A stretch of 15,697 bases of DNA from Alphaproteobacteria bacterium MarineAlpha9_Bin7. Lineage in GTDB: Bacteria > Pseudomonadota > Alphaproteobacteria > UBA7887. Positions 1-7,537 of this stretch are shown here, one piece after another. Position 1 is the stretch's first letter. Each line of letters begins with the position of its first letter. The DNA is taken from NCBI GenBank assembly GCA_002938115.1, contig PTKD01000020.1, positions 1 through 15,697 on the forward strand. Direction: 5' to 3'. The notes under the pieces were generated by a model. The model was not told the origin of the DNA. It saw nothing but the letters and a program-made list of their open reading frames with translations, and did no database searches. Both the position numbers and the translations under genes were made by a program.

Positions 1-1
1 T

Positions 2-1057
2 TTTGCCAAAAATAATCCATTGGATGCCATAGTTCCGGCCGAGGAGGATGCAGTATTGCTGGCGGCTCATGCAGCTCAGAGGCTCGGTCTCATCCACAAT
101 AGCGTTGACTCGGTTGCTGCCACTCGGGACAAATTCCAGCTAAGAAAATTGCTGACCTCTGCCGGGTTGCCTCAGCCCGCTTTCAGTTTGTTGGATGCAG
201 CGAAAGATTTAAAGGATTTTGATCCGCTCGAGTTGCCGTTCGAGTTTCCGTGTGTCGTAAAGCCAACGAGTCTTTCTGCCAGTCGTGGAGTGATCCGAGT
301 GGACGATGTATCACAGATGAAGGAGGCGTTTGCACGTATTTCGGATATTCTTGCAGGTTCATCCACAGATACACCACGGATCTTGGCGGAGGAATATTTG
401 CCAGGTGAGGAGGTAGCAGTTGATGGGCTCATGGATAAGGGCGCAATGCATGTGTTGGCTTTGTTTGACAAGCCGGATCCTTTAACGGGTCCATATTTTC
501 CTGAAACAATCTATATAACGCCATCCCGGAAATCGTCAGCGGAACGTACCCTCATTAAGCAAACTGTAACTGTTGCTGCGGCCGCGCTTGGTTTATTTCA
601 TGGGCCAATTCATGCTGAGCTTCGAATTAACAATGGGCAAGTTTACTTGCTAGAAATTGCTGCGCGCTCAATTGGCGGCCGGTGCGGAAGCTCATTGCGT
701 TTTGCAGATGGCCACAGCTTGGAGCGATTGATCCTTGGTCATGCGGTAGGTGAAGAGGGTTTGGTATATCAGCGGGAGCCGTGTGCAGCTGGTGTGATGA
801 TGGTCCCGGTGTTAGAGGCCGGCATACTTCGGTCCGTTCAAGGGCTTGACGTGGCCCGAAGGATTGCAGGTGTTGAGTCCGTCCATATAACGATACCGCT
901 CGGTCAACGGATTACACCGTTGCCTGAAGGTCACCATTATTTGGGTTTTATTTTTGCACGTTCTTCCCGTCCCGAGACAGCAGAAGCGTCCCTTCGCCGA
1001 GCATATGAATCACTAAATATTTTGGTAGACCCGCTGAATAGTGGCTCCCATACGTAG
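2..1057 (+). CDS. ATP-grasp family ligase, 5' end outside window
   Basis: This is an ATP-grasp domain protein, of the kind that couples ATP hydrolysis to joining a carboxylate with an amine or similar nucleophile through an acyl phosphate. The reading frame is open to the left edge and reads FAKNNPLDAIVPAEED there, so the gene begins upstream; the TTG at 20 is not its start. Visible ATP-grasp parts are the VVKP strand with the ATP-binding Lys (codon 260-262), a flexible loop with LAEEYLPGEEVAVDG (about 385-429), and the metal-binding strands HAELRI (Glu codon 617-619) and LLEIAARSIGG (Glu codon 653-655). The C-terminal third resembles the lid region of carboxylate-amine ligases. Substrate is unknown. 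It runs in the same direction as the suf operon but is separated from it by 165 bases holding a promoter and operator, so it is probably a separate unit. Confidence 0.85.
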   Translation, partial: FAKNNPLDAIVPAEEDAVLLAAHAAQRLGLIHNSVDSVAATRDKFQLRKLLTSAGLPQPAFSLLDAAKDLKDFDPLELPFEFPCVVKPTSLSASRGVIRVDDVSQMKEAFARISDILAGSSTDTPRILAEEYLPGEEVAVDGLMDKGAMHVLALFDKPDPLTGPYFPETIYITPSRKSSAERTLIKQTVTVAAAALGLFHGPIHAELRINNGQVYLLEIAARSIGGRCGSSLRFADGHSLERLILGHAVGEEGLVYQREPCAAGVMMVPVLEAGILRSVQGLDVARRIAGVESVHITIPLGQRITPLPEGHHYLGFIFARSSRPETAEASLRRAYESLNILVDPLNSGSHT

Positions 1058-1132
1058 TCGGTTGCATTTGATTTTCTGACGAATGGTCTGGATGGATATT
1101 CACTAGGCGTGGGGAATCAGGTTTTAGGTGGC

Positions 1133-1161
1133 TTGACAAGACCGGTTCCTGCCCATATTTA
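1133..1161 (+). promoter_or_regulatory. Candidate promoter of the Rrf2-suf operon
   Basis: A perfect -35 hexamer TTGACA (1133-1138) is followed after 17 bases by TATTTA (1156-1161), a weak -10 that matches at three positions. The -10 lies inside a perfect 14-bp palindrome (1154-1167) and the predicted start point would fall in the neighbouring IscR-like inverted repeat. That arrangement suits repression by the downstream Rrf2 protein. A TTATAC further down (1185-1190) is an alternative -10 for a different start point. The promoter is inferred from sequence only. Confidence 0.4.
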
Positions 1162-1185
1162 AATATGACTAAAATAGTCAGCATT
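1161..1185 (+). promoter_or_regulatory. IscR type-1-like operator
   Basis: The inverted repeat GACTA-AAA-TAGTC (1167-1179) plus AGC fits every position of the core GACTRWWWYAGTCRRS of the known IscR type-1 site (consensus ATASYYGACTRWWWYAGTCRRSTAT). The outer flanks fit only partly. It lies 44 bases before the start of an Rrf2-family gene with three cluster-ligand cysteines, in the promoter region of that gene and the suf operon. The simplest reading is that the Rrf2 protein, carrying an Fe-S cluster, binds here and represses its own operon. The match is read directly; the binding is inferred. Confidence 0.6.
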
Positions 1186-1222
1186 ATACAAGTGCGGTTA
1201 CCCTTCGAGATGGAGGAGCGTC

Positions 1223-1684
1223 ATGATGCGCTTAAGCCGATTTGCGGATTACGCCGTATTATTGATGAGTCACATGACTCGTGAACCAACGCGGGTCCAT
1301 GCCGCTGTTGGCATGGCGGACGATACACGTCTTCCAGTTCCGACAGTCAGCAAAATTCTTGCAACCATGGCTCGTGCTGGCTTGCTGGAGTCAATTCGTG
1401 GTCGTGACGGCGGATACCGATTGGCATTTCATCCGAGAGATATCACTGTGGAACAAATTATTTCGGCAGTCGACGGGCCCATCGCGTTAACGGTCTGTCT
1501 TGAGAGCCGTGGTGTTTCATGTGAGTTGGAAGACATCTGCCCTTCGCAACCCAATTGGCGGCGTATCAATGACGCGCTTCGGCACGCGTTGGCGGGGGTT
1601 TCTTTGGCAGAAATTTCGACACCTATTCCCCTGAATTTTGAATTGCAGCCACTTACCAGGGAAAGAAATTTTAATTTTTCCTGA
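1223..1684 (+). CDS. Rrf2-family Fe-S-sensing regulator of the SUF operon
   Basis: This is a 153-residue transcription factor of the Rrf2 family, close to the group annotated as SUF-system Fe-S assembly regulators. An N-terminal winged helix-turn-helix spans about residues 1-65, with family-typical LSRFADYAV at 4-12, PVPTVSKIL at 38-46 and the wing GRDGGYRL at 60-67. The sensor region holds Cys92, Cys100 and Cys106, a C-x7-C-x5-C spacing like that of RirA, and ends in PNW (110-112). In the family these residues bind an Fe-S cluster that controls DNA binding. The start ATG is preceded by GGAGG (1212-1216) with 6 bases between; an adjacent ATG at 1226 is possible. It is the first gene of the suf operon, 50 bases before sufB, and an IscR-like operator lies upstream, so negative autoregulation is likely. 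Confidence 0.92.
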   Translation: MMRLSRFADYAVLLMSHMTREPTRVHAAVGMADDTRLPVPTVSKILATMARAGLLESIRGRDGGYRLAFHPRDITVEQIISAVDGPIALTVCLESRGVSCELEDICPSQPNWRRINDALRHALAGVSLAEISTPIPLNFELQPLTRERNFNFS

Positions 1685-1734
1685 CCAAGGCCTTCAAACT
1701 CTTAAATTTTTGTCAAATCAAGAAATGAAAAGCA

Positions 1735-3195
1735 ATGTCTGTATCTGTTGAGACCGTAAAAAGTGTGGAGGCCGCTACTGGCGGAGAATACAAGTATGGC
1801 TTTTACACCGACATTGAATCCGAACTCGCGCCCAAGGGTTTAAACGAAGACATCGTCAGATTTATTTCTGCAAAAAAGGGAGAGCCGGAATGGCTGCTGG
1901 ACTGGCGGCTTAAGGCGTTCCGACTCTGGCTTTCTTCCGCTGCCGAGGAGCCTGCTTGGGCCAATGTTCGATACTCACCGATCGATTTTCAGGACGCCTA
2001 CTACTACGCCGCACCCAAACAGGCGGAGGCACCAAAGAGCCTGGAGGAGGTGGATCCTGCATTACTTGAGACGTATGAGAAGCTTGGTATTCCGCTAAAG
2101 GAGCAGGAAATTCTCGCAGGCGTTGCTATTGATGCTGTGTTTGATAGTGTTTCGGTGGCCACCACCTTTAAGGGTAAACTTGCTGAACTTGGGATAATTT
2201 TTTGTCCCATATCGGAAGCTGTGAAAACTCATCCTGAATTGGTGAAAAAATATCTTGGTAGTGTGGTTCCTGTAGCTGACAATTTTTATGCGACCCTTAA
2301 CTCAGCCGTCTTTAGCGATGGCTCATTTGTCTATGTGCCGAAGGGCGTTCGATGTCCGATGGAGTTATCCACGTATTTTCGAATCAACACTGCGGAAACG
2401 GGCCAGTTTGAACGGACATTGATTGTGGCTGATGTCGGCTCTCATGTAAGTTATCTTGAGGGATGCACAGCCCCGATGAGAAGCGAGCATCAGCTTCATG
2501 CTGCCGTAGTCGAACTCGTGGCGTTGGACGACGCGGAAATCAAATATTCGACTGTTCAAAATTGGTATCCAGGCGACAAGGAAGGTCGCGGTGGCATTTA
2601 TAATTTTGTAACAAAACGTGGCGCGTGTCGTGGCCGAAATTCAAAAATTTCCTGGACCCAAGTGGAGACTGGCTCGGCGATTACTTGGAAATATCCTAGT
2701 GTGATTTTGCAGGGAGATCATTCGACCGGCGAGTTCTATTCGGTGGCGATAACAAATAATTATCAGCAGGCTGATACCGGCACGAAAATGATCCATATAG
2801 GCCGCAACACTTCGAGCACGATAATTTCCAAAGGCATATCAGCTGGGCATGGGCAGCAAACATACCGAGGGTTGGTGCGTATACTAGGGAAGGCGGACAA
2901 CGCGCGTAACTACACTCAATGTGATTCACTCTTAATTGGGGAGAAGTGCGGGGGCCACACGGTGCCCTATATCGAGGTTAAGAACCAAACGGCCAAAGTG
3001 GAACACGAGGCGACCACCTCCAAAATTAGCGATGACCAACTTTTTTATTGTCGCCAACGTGGATTGTCGGATGAGGATGCGGTCGCGCTAATTGTCAATG
3101 GGTTCTGCAGGGAAGTATTTCAGAAACTGCCAATGGAATTTGCTGTCGAAGCACAAAAATTGCTTGGTATCAGCCTAGAAGGCGCGATCGGCTAG
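1735..3195 (+). CDS. sufB: SufB, Fe-S cluster scaffold subunit
   Basis: SufB is the scaffold subunit of the cytoplasmic SufBC2D complex, on which Fe-S clusters are built from sulfur delivered by SufS. At 486 residues it has the normal family length. The N-terminal helical region (to about residue 150) precedes the long parallel beta-helix core, with conserved VPKGVRCPMELSTYFRIN starting near residue 202. The motif NYTQCDSLLIG contains Cys396, which corresponds to the essential sulfur-accepting Cys405 of E. coli SufB, and is followed by KCGGHTVPYIE. The C-terminal helices carry EHEATTSKI and FYCRQRG, both typical of SufB. The start ATG has only a purine-rich stretch (GAAAAG) upstream, not a clear ribosome binding site, so translation may depend on coupling or on an AT-rich leader. 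The 50-base gap from the regulator gene contains no evident promoter. Confidence 0.97.
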   Translation: MSVSVETVKSVEAATGGEYKYGFYTDIESELAPKGLNEDIVRFISAKKGEPEWLLDWRLKAFRLWLSSAAEEPAWANVRYSPIDFQDAYYYAAPKQAEAPKSLEEVDPALLETYEKLGIPLKEQEILAGVAIDAVFDSVSVATTFKGKLAELGIIFCPISEAVKTHPELVKKYLGSVVPVADNFYATLNSAVFSDGSFVYVPKGVRCPMELSTYFRINTAETGQFERTLIVADVGSHVSYLEGCTAPMRSEHQLHAAVVELVALDDAEIKYSTVQNWYPGDKEGRGGIYNFVTKRGACRGRNSKISWTQVETGSAITWKYPSVILQGDHSTGEFYSVAITNNYQQADTGTKMIHIGRNTSSTIISKGISAGHGQQTYRGLVRILGKADNARNYTQCDSLLIGEKCGGHTVPYIEVKNQTAKVEHEATTSKISDDQLFYCRQRGLSDEDAVALIVNGFCREVFQKLPMEFAVEAQKLLGISLEGAIG

Positions 3196-3227
3196 TTAGT
3201 ATTTGCACTTTTGAGGGACAGAGAAGA

Positions 3228-3974
3228 ATGCTCGAAATTCGAGATTTGCATACTGTAGTCGATGGCAAGCCAATCTTACGTGGGGTTGATTTGGAAATCG
3301 TAGCTGGGGAGGTGCACGCAGTCATGGGTCCCAATGGGTCCGGGAAAAGCACCCTAGCCTACGTTTTGTCGGGCCGGGAAGGATATCACGCGGACAGCGG
3401 TGAAGTGCTATACGATGGGCAAATGCTATTGGAACTCACACCGGAGGAGCGCGCTCGCGCCGGTTTGTTTCTTGCTTTCCAGTATCCCGTAGAAATCCCT
3501 GGGGTTCCCAACGCAACTTTTTTGCGAACTGCAGTTAACGCGGTCCGTTTGGCGAGGGGCGAGGAGGAACTAAGTGCAATGGCATTCCTAAAAGAAGCCA
3601 GAGCGAAACTAAAGCAGCTTCAGATGGATGAGAGTTTTTTAAACCGGCAAGTAAATGTTGGTTTTTCAGGGGGCGAAAAGAAACGCAACGAAATCCTTCA
3701 GATGGCAATGTTGGAGCCGCGTTTGGCGGTACTTGATGAAACCGATTCTGGACTTGACATCGATGCACTTAAAATTGTCGCTGACGGAATAAACCGGTTG
3801 CGTAGTGCCGGACGTGCAATGCTTGTGATCACCCATTACCAGCGGCTTCTTGATTATATTGTGCCAGACAAAGTGCATGTGTTGGCCGAGGGTCGGATTG
3901 TTCGTTCCGGCGGGAAAGAACTGGCTGTAGAGCTCGAGAAAAAGGGTTATGCGGAATTCTCAAGTGCTGCGTGA
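3228..3974 (+). CDS. sufC: SufC, ATPase of the SUF complex
   Basis: SufC is the ABC-type ATPase that drives conformational change of the SufB-SufD scaffold during cluster assembly. It is soluble, not a transporter. The 248-residue protein shows Walker A GPNGSGKST (34-42), the SufC-typical signature SGGEKKR (147-153), Walker B ending in Asp170 with catalytic Glu171 (LDETDSGLD, where classical ABC proteins usually have LDEPTSALD), and the switch His203 in ITHYQRLLDYI. The ATG follows a purine-rich GAGAAG at 6 bases or less. It lies 32 bases after sufB and 30 before sufD in the conserved B-C-D order. Confidence 0.97.
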   Translation: MLEIRDLHTVVDGKPILRGVDLEIVAGEVHAVMGPNGSGKSTLAYVLSGREGYHADSGEVLYDGQMLLELTPEERARAGLFLAFQYPVEIPGVPNATFLRTAVNAVRLARGEEELSAMAFLKEARAKLKQLQMDESFLNRQVNVGFSGGEKKRNEILQMAMLEPRLAVLDETDSGLDIDALKIVADGINRLRSAGRAMLVITHYQRLLDYIVPDKVHVLAEGRIVRSGGKELAVELEKKGYAEFSSAA

Positions 3975-4004
3975 GCGACCACTACATTAGCATTGTATGG
4001 AATT

Positions 4005-5366
4005 ATGGGTGCAAGCAAACATACGAGTGATGTTTACGTTGACCGGTTCGATGAGATTCGAGACCGGCTTCCTGGTGCCGGTTTGCCGTGGCTCAAGAAT
4101 CTTCGAAGCGGTGCAATTGAGCGTTTTGCCGATTGTGGCCTACCAAATTCTCGGGTTGAGGAGTGGAAATACACCAACCTCTCCCGAATCCTTGACCCTC
4201 AACCTGTTCTGGCTGGTCCGTCTATAAATGGGGTTCATCGAGCATCGCTGAAGCAATATTATCTTGACCCCACCCCGTGTCATCGCATGGTGTTCGTGAA
4301 CAGTTATTATAGACCTGATTTGTCCGACACTGGCGTATTGCCAGCCGGATTAACATTATGCAGTCTTGAGACTGCGTTGGCCGACCGTCCGGAGCTTTTG
4401 GAGGCACACTGGGGCATTTTGCATGACCTGTCCGAGGATCGTCTTTCGGGCAAAAACGATTTGAAACCGCACGCCATGATTGCGCTTAACACTGCGTTTG
4501 CCGCTGGTGGTGCTGTTATTCACCTAGATCACAATGTATCGCTGGACGGACCCATACATCTGATTTACTTAACGACGCTAGAGGGGGAGCGGCCAGCAAT
4601 GAGCCATCCTCGCACCTTGGTGGTTGCTGAAGCTGGTGCACACGCGACTATTTTTGAGACTTTTATTGGTAATGGTGGCGACGCTCACTGTTGTAACGCA
4701 CTAACCCAAGTGGCAGTCGGTCCCGGCGCGCGGGTTTGTCATTATAAACACCAAGGTGAAGCGCCAAACGGCGCCCATATAGGCAGCAGCCATATTTGTT
4801 TGGCAAAAAATAGCACTTATAACGGATTTGTATTGTCAGATGGTGCGTTAGTATCGAGAAACGAAATTCGTGTTCGGCTGGAGGGGGAAAATGTTGACTG
4901 TTCCCTGGATGGAATCTACTTGGCACGCGGCAACCAGCACATGGATAACTGGACCCGCATTGATCATATGGCTCCACTTGGAAAAAGCCGCGAGGTTTAT
5001 AAGGGTGTAATCGATGGAGCTGCGCACGGAAGTTTTCAAGGGAAAATTAGAGTGTGGCCCGAAGCTATACAAAGCGATGCCCGTCAACTGAATAAAAACT
5101 TACTTTTGTCCGATCGGGCTGAGGCCTCAAGTAAGCCGGAATTAGAAATTCTCACGGATGACGTACAGTGCGCACATGGTTCCACTGTGGGTGATTTGGA
5201 TGGGGAGACTTTGTTTTATTTGCGCTCCAGGGGTGTAGGTGAGACAGCGGCAAGGAATTTGTTAATTGATGCTTTTGTCGGGGAAGTTATTGATAACTTG
5301 GCCGATGTGCCAGTTCGGAAATACTTTCGCAATTTGTTCAACCACTGGCTTTCAGAGGCGACTTAA
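4005..5366 (+). CDS. sufD: SufD, Fe-S cluster scaffold subunit
   Basis: SufD is the SufB paralogue that pairs with it in the SufBC2D scaffold and helps with iron entry and cluster formation. I chose the ATG at 4005 (453 residues, MGASKHTSD) over an in-frame TTG at 3993 because the TTG has no ribosome binding site; GGA at 3999-4001 is a weak one for the ATG. The N-terminal helical domain contains SRVEEWKYTNL, typical of SufD. The beta-helix core ends in VQCAHGSTVGDLD, whose His391 corresponds to the functionally important His360 of E. coli SufD, followed by FYLRSRG and the C-terminal helices. The protein is about 30 residues longer than E. coli SufD, within the usual range for alphaproteobacteria. 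Confidence 0.95.
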   Translation: MGASKHTSDVYVDRFDEIRDRLPGAGLPWLKNLRSGAIERFADCGLPNSRVEEWKYTNLSRILDPQPVLAGPSINGVHRASLKQYYLDPTPCHRMVFVNSYYRPDLSDTGVLPAGLTLCSLETALADRPELLEAHWGILHDLSEDRLSGKNDLKPHAMIALNTAFAAGGAVIHLDHNVSLDGPIHLIYLTTLEGERPAMSHPRTLVVAEAGAHATIFETFIGNGGDAHCCNALTQVAVGPGARVCHYKHQGEAPNGAHIGSSHICLAKNSTYNGFVLSDGALVSRNEIRVRLEGENVDCSLDGIYLARGNQHMDNWTRIDHMAPLGKSREVYKGVIDGAAHGSFQGKIRVWPEAIQSDARQLNKNLLLSDRAEASSKPELEILTDDVQCAHGSTVGDLDGETLFYLRSRGVGETAARNLLIDAFVGEVIDNLADVPVRKYFRNLFNHWLSEAT

Positions 5367-5373
5367 CAAGTAA

Positions 5374-6645
5374 ATGAACCAAATAGACCGTGTTGATAAT
5401 GCCGTTAAACTGAAATCTGTCGCAACCGGGTTTGATTTAACTCGGGTTCGGGAGGATTTTCCAGTGCTTTGTCAGCAGCCTCATGGGCGAAGATTGGTTT
5501 TTCTTGATAGTGCTGCGAGTGCACAGAAACCGAGGCCTGTCATCGATGCTGTTCGCCATTGTTACGAGGCCGAATACGCAAATGTACATCGTGGTGTGTA
5601 CTGGCTGAGCGAGCGTGCTACGGAGGCGTTTGACGGCGCGCGCGAGAAGGTGCGGAGTTTTGTGAATGCACCCAAGGCTTCAGAAATAGTCTTTGTGCGG
5701 GGTGCGACAGAGGGTATCAATTTGGTGGCTTCCAGCTACGGTGGCACATTCCTGGACGCTGGTGACGAAGTTATTGTTAGTCATATGGAACATCATTCTA
5801 ACATAGTGCCTTGGCAGTTTTTGCGGGACCAGCGTGGTATTGTCCTAAAAGTTGCTCCGATCAATGATGATGGAGAGCTAATTTTAGATAAGTTTGAGGC
5901 CATGTTGGGGTCGCGTACTAAGTTGGTCGCAATAACGCATGTTGCCAACGCGTTAGGCACGATATTGCCGGTCAAGGATATATGCCACATGGCTCGGTCT
6001 CGCGGCATTCGAGTTCTGGTAGATGGTTGCCAAGCGGTGCCGCATGCGTCCGTTGATATTCAGGATCTGGGCTGTGACTTTTACGTTTTTTCAGGTCACA
6101 AACTGTATGGTCCGAGCGGTGTTGGTGTGTTGTACGCGCGACAAGAGCTGCTTGAATTGATGCCCCCGTATCAAGGGGGGGGCGAAATGATTGAGTCCGT
6201 CACGTTTGACAAAACTGATTACGCTGCCCCACCCTACAAATTTGAGGCAGGCACTCCCAACATTGCTGGTGTGATAGGTCTTGGCGCGGCAATTGACTAC
6301 GTTCGGTCAATCGGGCTCGATCAAATTTCCGCTCATGAGTCTGATGTACTTGGATATGGCATTCGGCATCTCGCCGAGATAGATGGGTTACGTTTGATAG
6401 GTGAGGCCCGGGAAAGGGCTGGTGTGATTTCATTCGTACTTGACAATGTGCACGCACATGATGTCGGGACTATTCTTGATCAGGAAGGGATTGCGGTCCG
6501 TACGGGCCATCACTGCGCGCAACCGGTTATGGATAGGTTTGGCGTGACTTCCACAGTGCGTGCTTCAATCGGTATGTACAACGGGCGGGACGACATTGAT
6601 GCATTGGCTACGGGCCTTAAGAGAGTGAAGGACATTTTTGGCTGA
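5374..6645 (+). CDS. sufS: SufS, group II cysteine desulfurase
   Basis: SufS is a PLP-dependent cysteine desulfurase. It converts cysteine to alanine and holds the released sulfur as a persulfide for cluster assembly. The 423-residue protein has the fold-type I aminotransferase layout: the N-terminal FLDSAASAQKP segment, VHRGVYWLSERAT, the HHSNIVPWQ motif near residue 138, the PLP-binding Lys243 in SGHKLYGPSG, and the catalytic Cys381 in RTGHHCAQP with the short group II loop. It begins 7 bases after sufD and its TGA stop overlaps the sufU ATG by one base. That pairing fits SufU as its sulfur acceptor. The ribosome binding site is weak, so translation is probably coupled to sufD. Confidence 0.97.
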   Translation: MNQIDRVDNAVKLKSVATGFDLTRVREDFPVLCQQPHGRRLVFLDSAASAQKPRPVIDAVRHCYEAEYANVHRGVYWLSERATEAFDGAREKVRSFVNAPKASEIVFVRGATEGINLVASSYGGTFLDAGDEVIVSHMEHHSNIVPWQFLRDQRGIVLKVAPINDDGELILDKFEAMLGSRTKLVAITHVANALGTILPVKDICHMARSRGIRVLVDGCQAVPHASVDIQDLGCDFYVFSGHKLYGPSGVGVLYARQELLELMPPYQGGGEMIESVTFDKTDYAAPPYKFEAGTPNIAGVIGLGAAIDYVRSIGLDQISAHESDVLGYGIRHLAEIDGLRLIGEARERAGVISFVLDNVHAHDVGTILDQEGIAVRTGHHCAQPVMDRFGVTSTVRASIGMYNGRDDIDALATGLKRVKDIFG

Positions 6646-7094
6646 TGTCTGATTTGCGGGAGTTGTATCAGGAAATTATTCTCGACCACAATCGGAGCCC
6701 TCGCAATTTTGGCGCGCCCGACCAGTCGAACCGTACTGCCAAAGGATACAATCCGTTGTGCGGTGATATTGTGACCGTCTATCTTCTGCTAGAGGGAAAT
6801 GTGGTCCAAGATATCCGTTTTGAAGGAAAGGGCTGTGCGATTTCCATTGCTTCTGCATCAATCATGACGGAGTTGATTGTAGGAAAGACGGAGATAGAGG
6901 CCCGCAGATTGTTTCAGTTTTTCCATGATTTCGTCACTGGTGAGGAAACGGTTGAGTTTTCCGAAGAGCTGGAGGAACTGACAGCACTCTCGGGTGTTCG
7001 CGATTTCCCTATGCGTGTAAAATGTGCAACTCTCGCCTGGCATAGCATGGCAGCTGCTCTTGACGGAGATGGTGCCGCTGTGGCGACCGAATGA
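6645..7094 (+). CDS. sufU: SufU, sulfur-transfer partner of SufS
   Basis: SufU has the IscU/NifU-N fold, and in characterised cases it is a zinc protein that accepts persulfide sulfur from SufS; it is not a scaffold there. The 149-residue protein shows the ligand set Cys39 and Asp41 in NPLCGD, Cys64 in GKGCAIS and Cys127 in RVKCATLAW. The spacing is nearly identical to the Cys41, Asp43, Cys66 and Cys128 of B. subtilis SufU. The insertion between the second and third cysteines (RDFPMRVKC) and the absence of the IscU LPPVK chaperone motif also point to SufU and away from IscU. Its ATG overlaps the sufS stop. No sufE is seen in the operon, which agrees with SufU taking that role. Confidence 0.94.
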   Translation: MSDLRELYQEIILDHNRSPRNFGAPDQSNRTAKGYNPLCGDIVTVYLLLEGNVVQDIRFEGKGCAISIASASIMTELIVGKTEIEARRLFQFFHDFVTGEETVEFSEELEELTALSGVRDFPMRVKCATLAWHSMAAALDGDGAAVATE

Positions 7095-7107
7095 AATGTA
7101 GAGTTCC

Positions 7108-7518
7108 ATGATTACTAAAGACGATGATCGGTCGGTACGAGATTTTATGCCGGACCCGATAGAGCCGGGTGAATCGACCACATGTGCAGGGATTGCTTTG
7201 ACATCGGGGGCGGAGATTGCCGATAAATCGATGATCATTGAAGCTTTGCGTACAGTGTTCGACCCAGAAATCCCGGTGAATATTTATGATCTTGGTTTGG
7301 TATATAGGAACGACATAGATGACCAGGGTCAGGTCACGGTTGAAATGACCCTGACTGCCCCGGGTTGTCCCGTGGCAGGCGAAATACCGAAGTGGGTCGC
7401 CGATGCCGTTGCTTCAGTTGAAGGGGTAGGTGAGGTAAGTGTATGTCTAGTATGGGATCCTCCTTGGAACCAAGACATGATGTCAGAAGAGGCAAGGCTT
7501 GAGTTGGGAATGTTCTGA
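7108..7518 (+). CDS. sufT: SufT, DUF59/MIP18 Fe-S maturation factor
   Basis: This is a SUF-associated DUF59 protein that helps in maturing Fe-S proteins, probably in loading clusters onto targets. The first 40 or so of its 136 residues form a poorly conserved, acidic N-terminal extension. The DUF59 domain follows, with VFDPEIPVNIYDLGLVY, then TLTAPGCPVAGEI containing the conserved Cys87, and VCLVWDPPWNQDMMSEEARLELGMF at the C-terminus, which is diagnostic of the SUF-linked subgroup. It starts 13 bases after sufU and is the last gene of the operon; a convergent gene ends 19 bases further on, with no strong terminator between. No A-type carrier gene (sufA) follows, as it does in many related operons. 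Confidence 0.93.
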   Translation: MITKDDDRSVRDFMPDPIEPGESTTCAGIALTSGAEIADKSMIIEALRTVFDPEIPVNIYDLGLVYRNDIDDQGQVTVEMTLTAPGCPVAGEIPKWVADAVASVEGVGEVSVCLVWDPPWNQDMMSEEARLELGMF

Positions 7519-7537
7519 GCTCAGAAATTTTAGCTTG

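Noticed and set aside
4663..4977. Minus-strand frame of 104 codons
   Set aside because: It is fully inside sufD on the opposite strand and has no motif or ribosome binding site.
6858..7238. Minus-strand frame of 126 codons across sufU and sufT
   Set aside because: It is antisense to two well-conserved genes and has no protein-like pattern.
7519..7537. Bidirectional terminator between sufT and the MFS gene
   Set aside because: The 19-base gap has only a 4-base AGCT repeat and no stable stem with a T-run.
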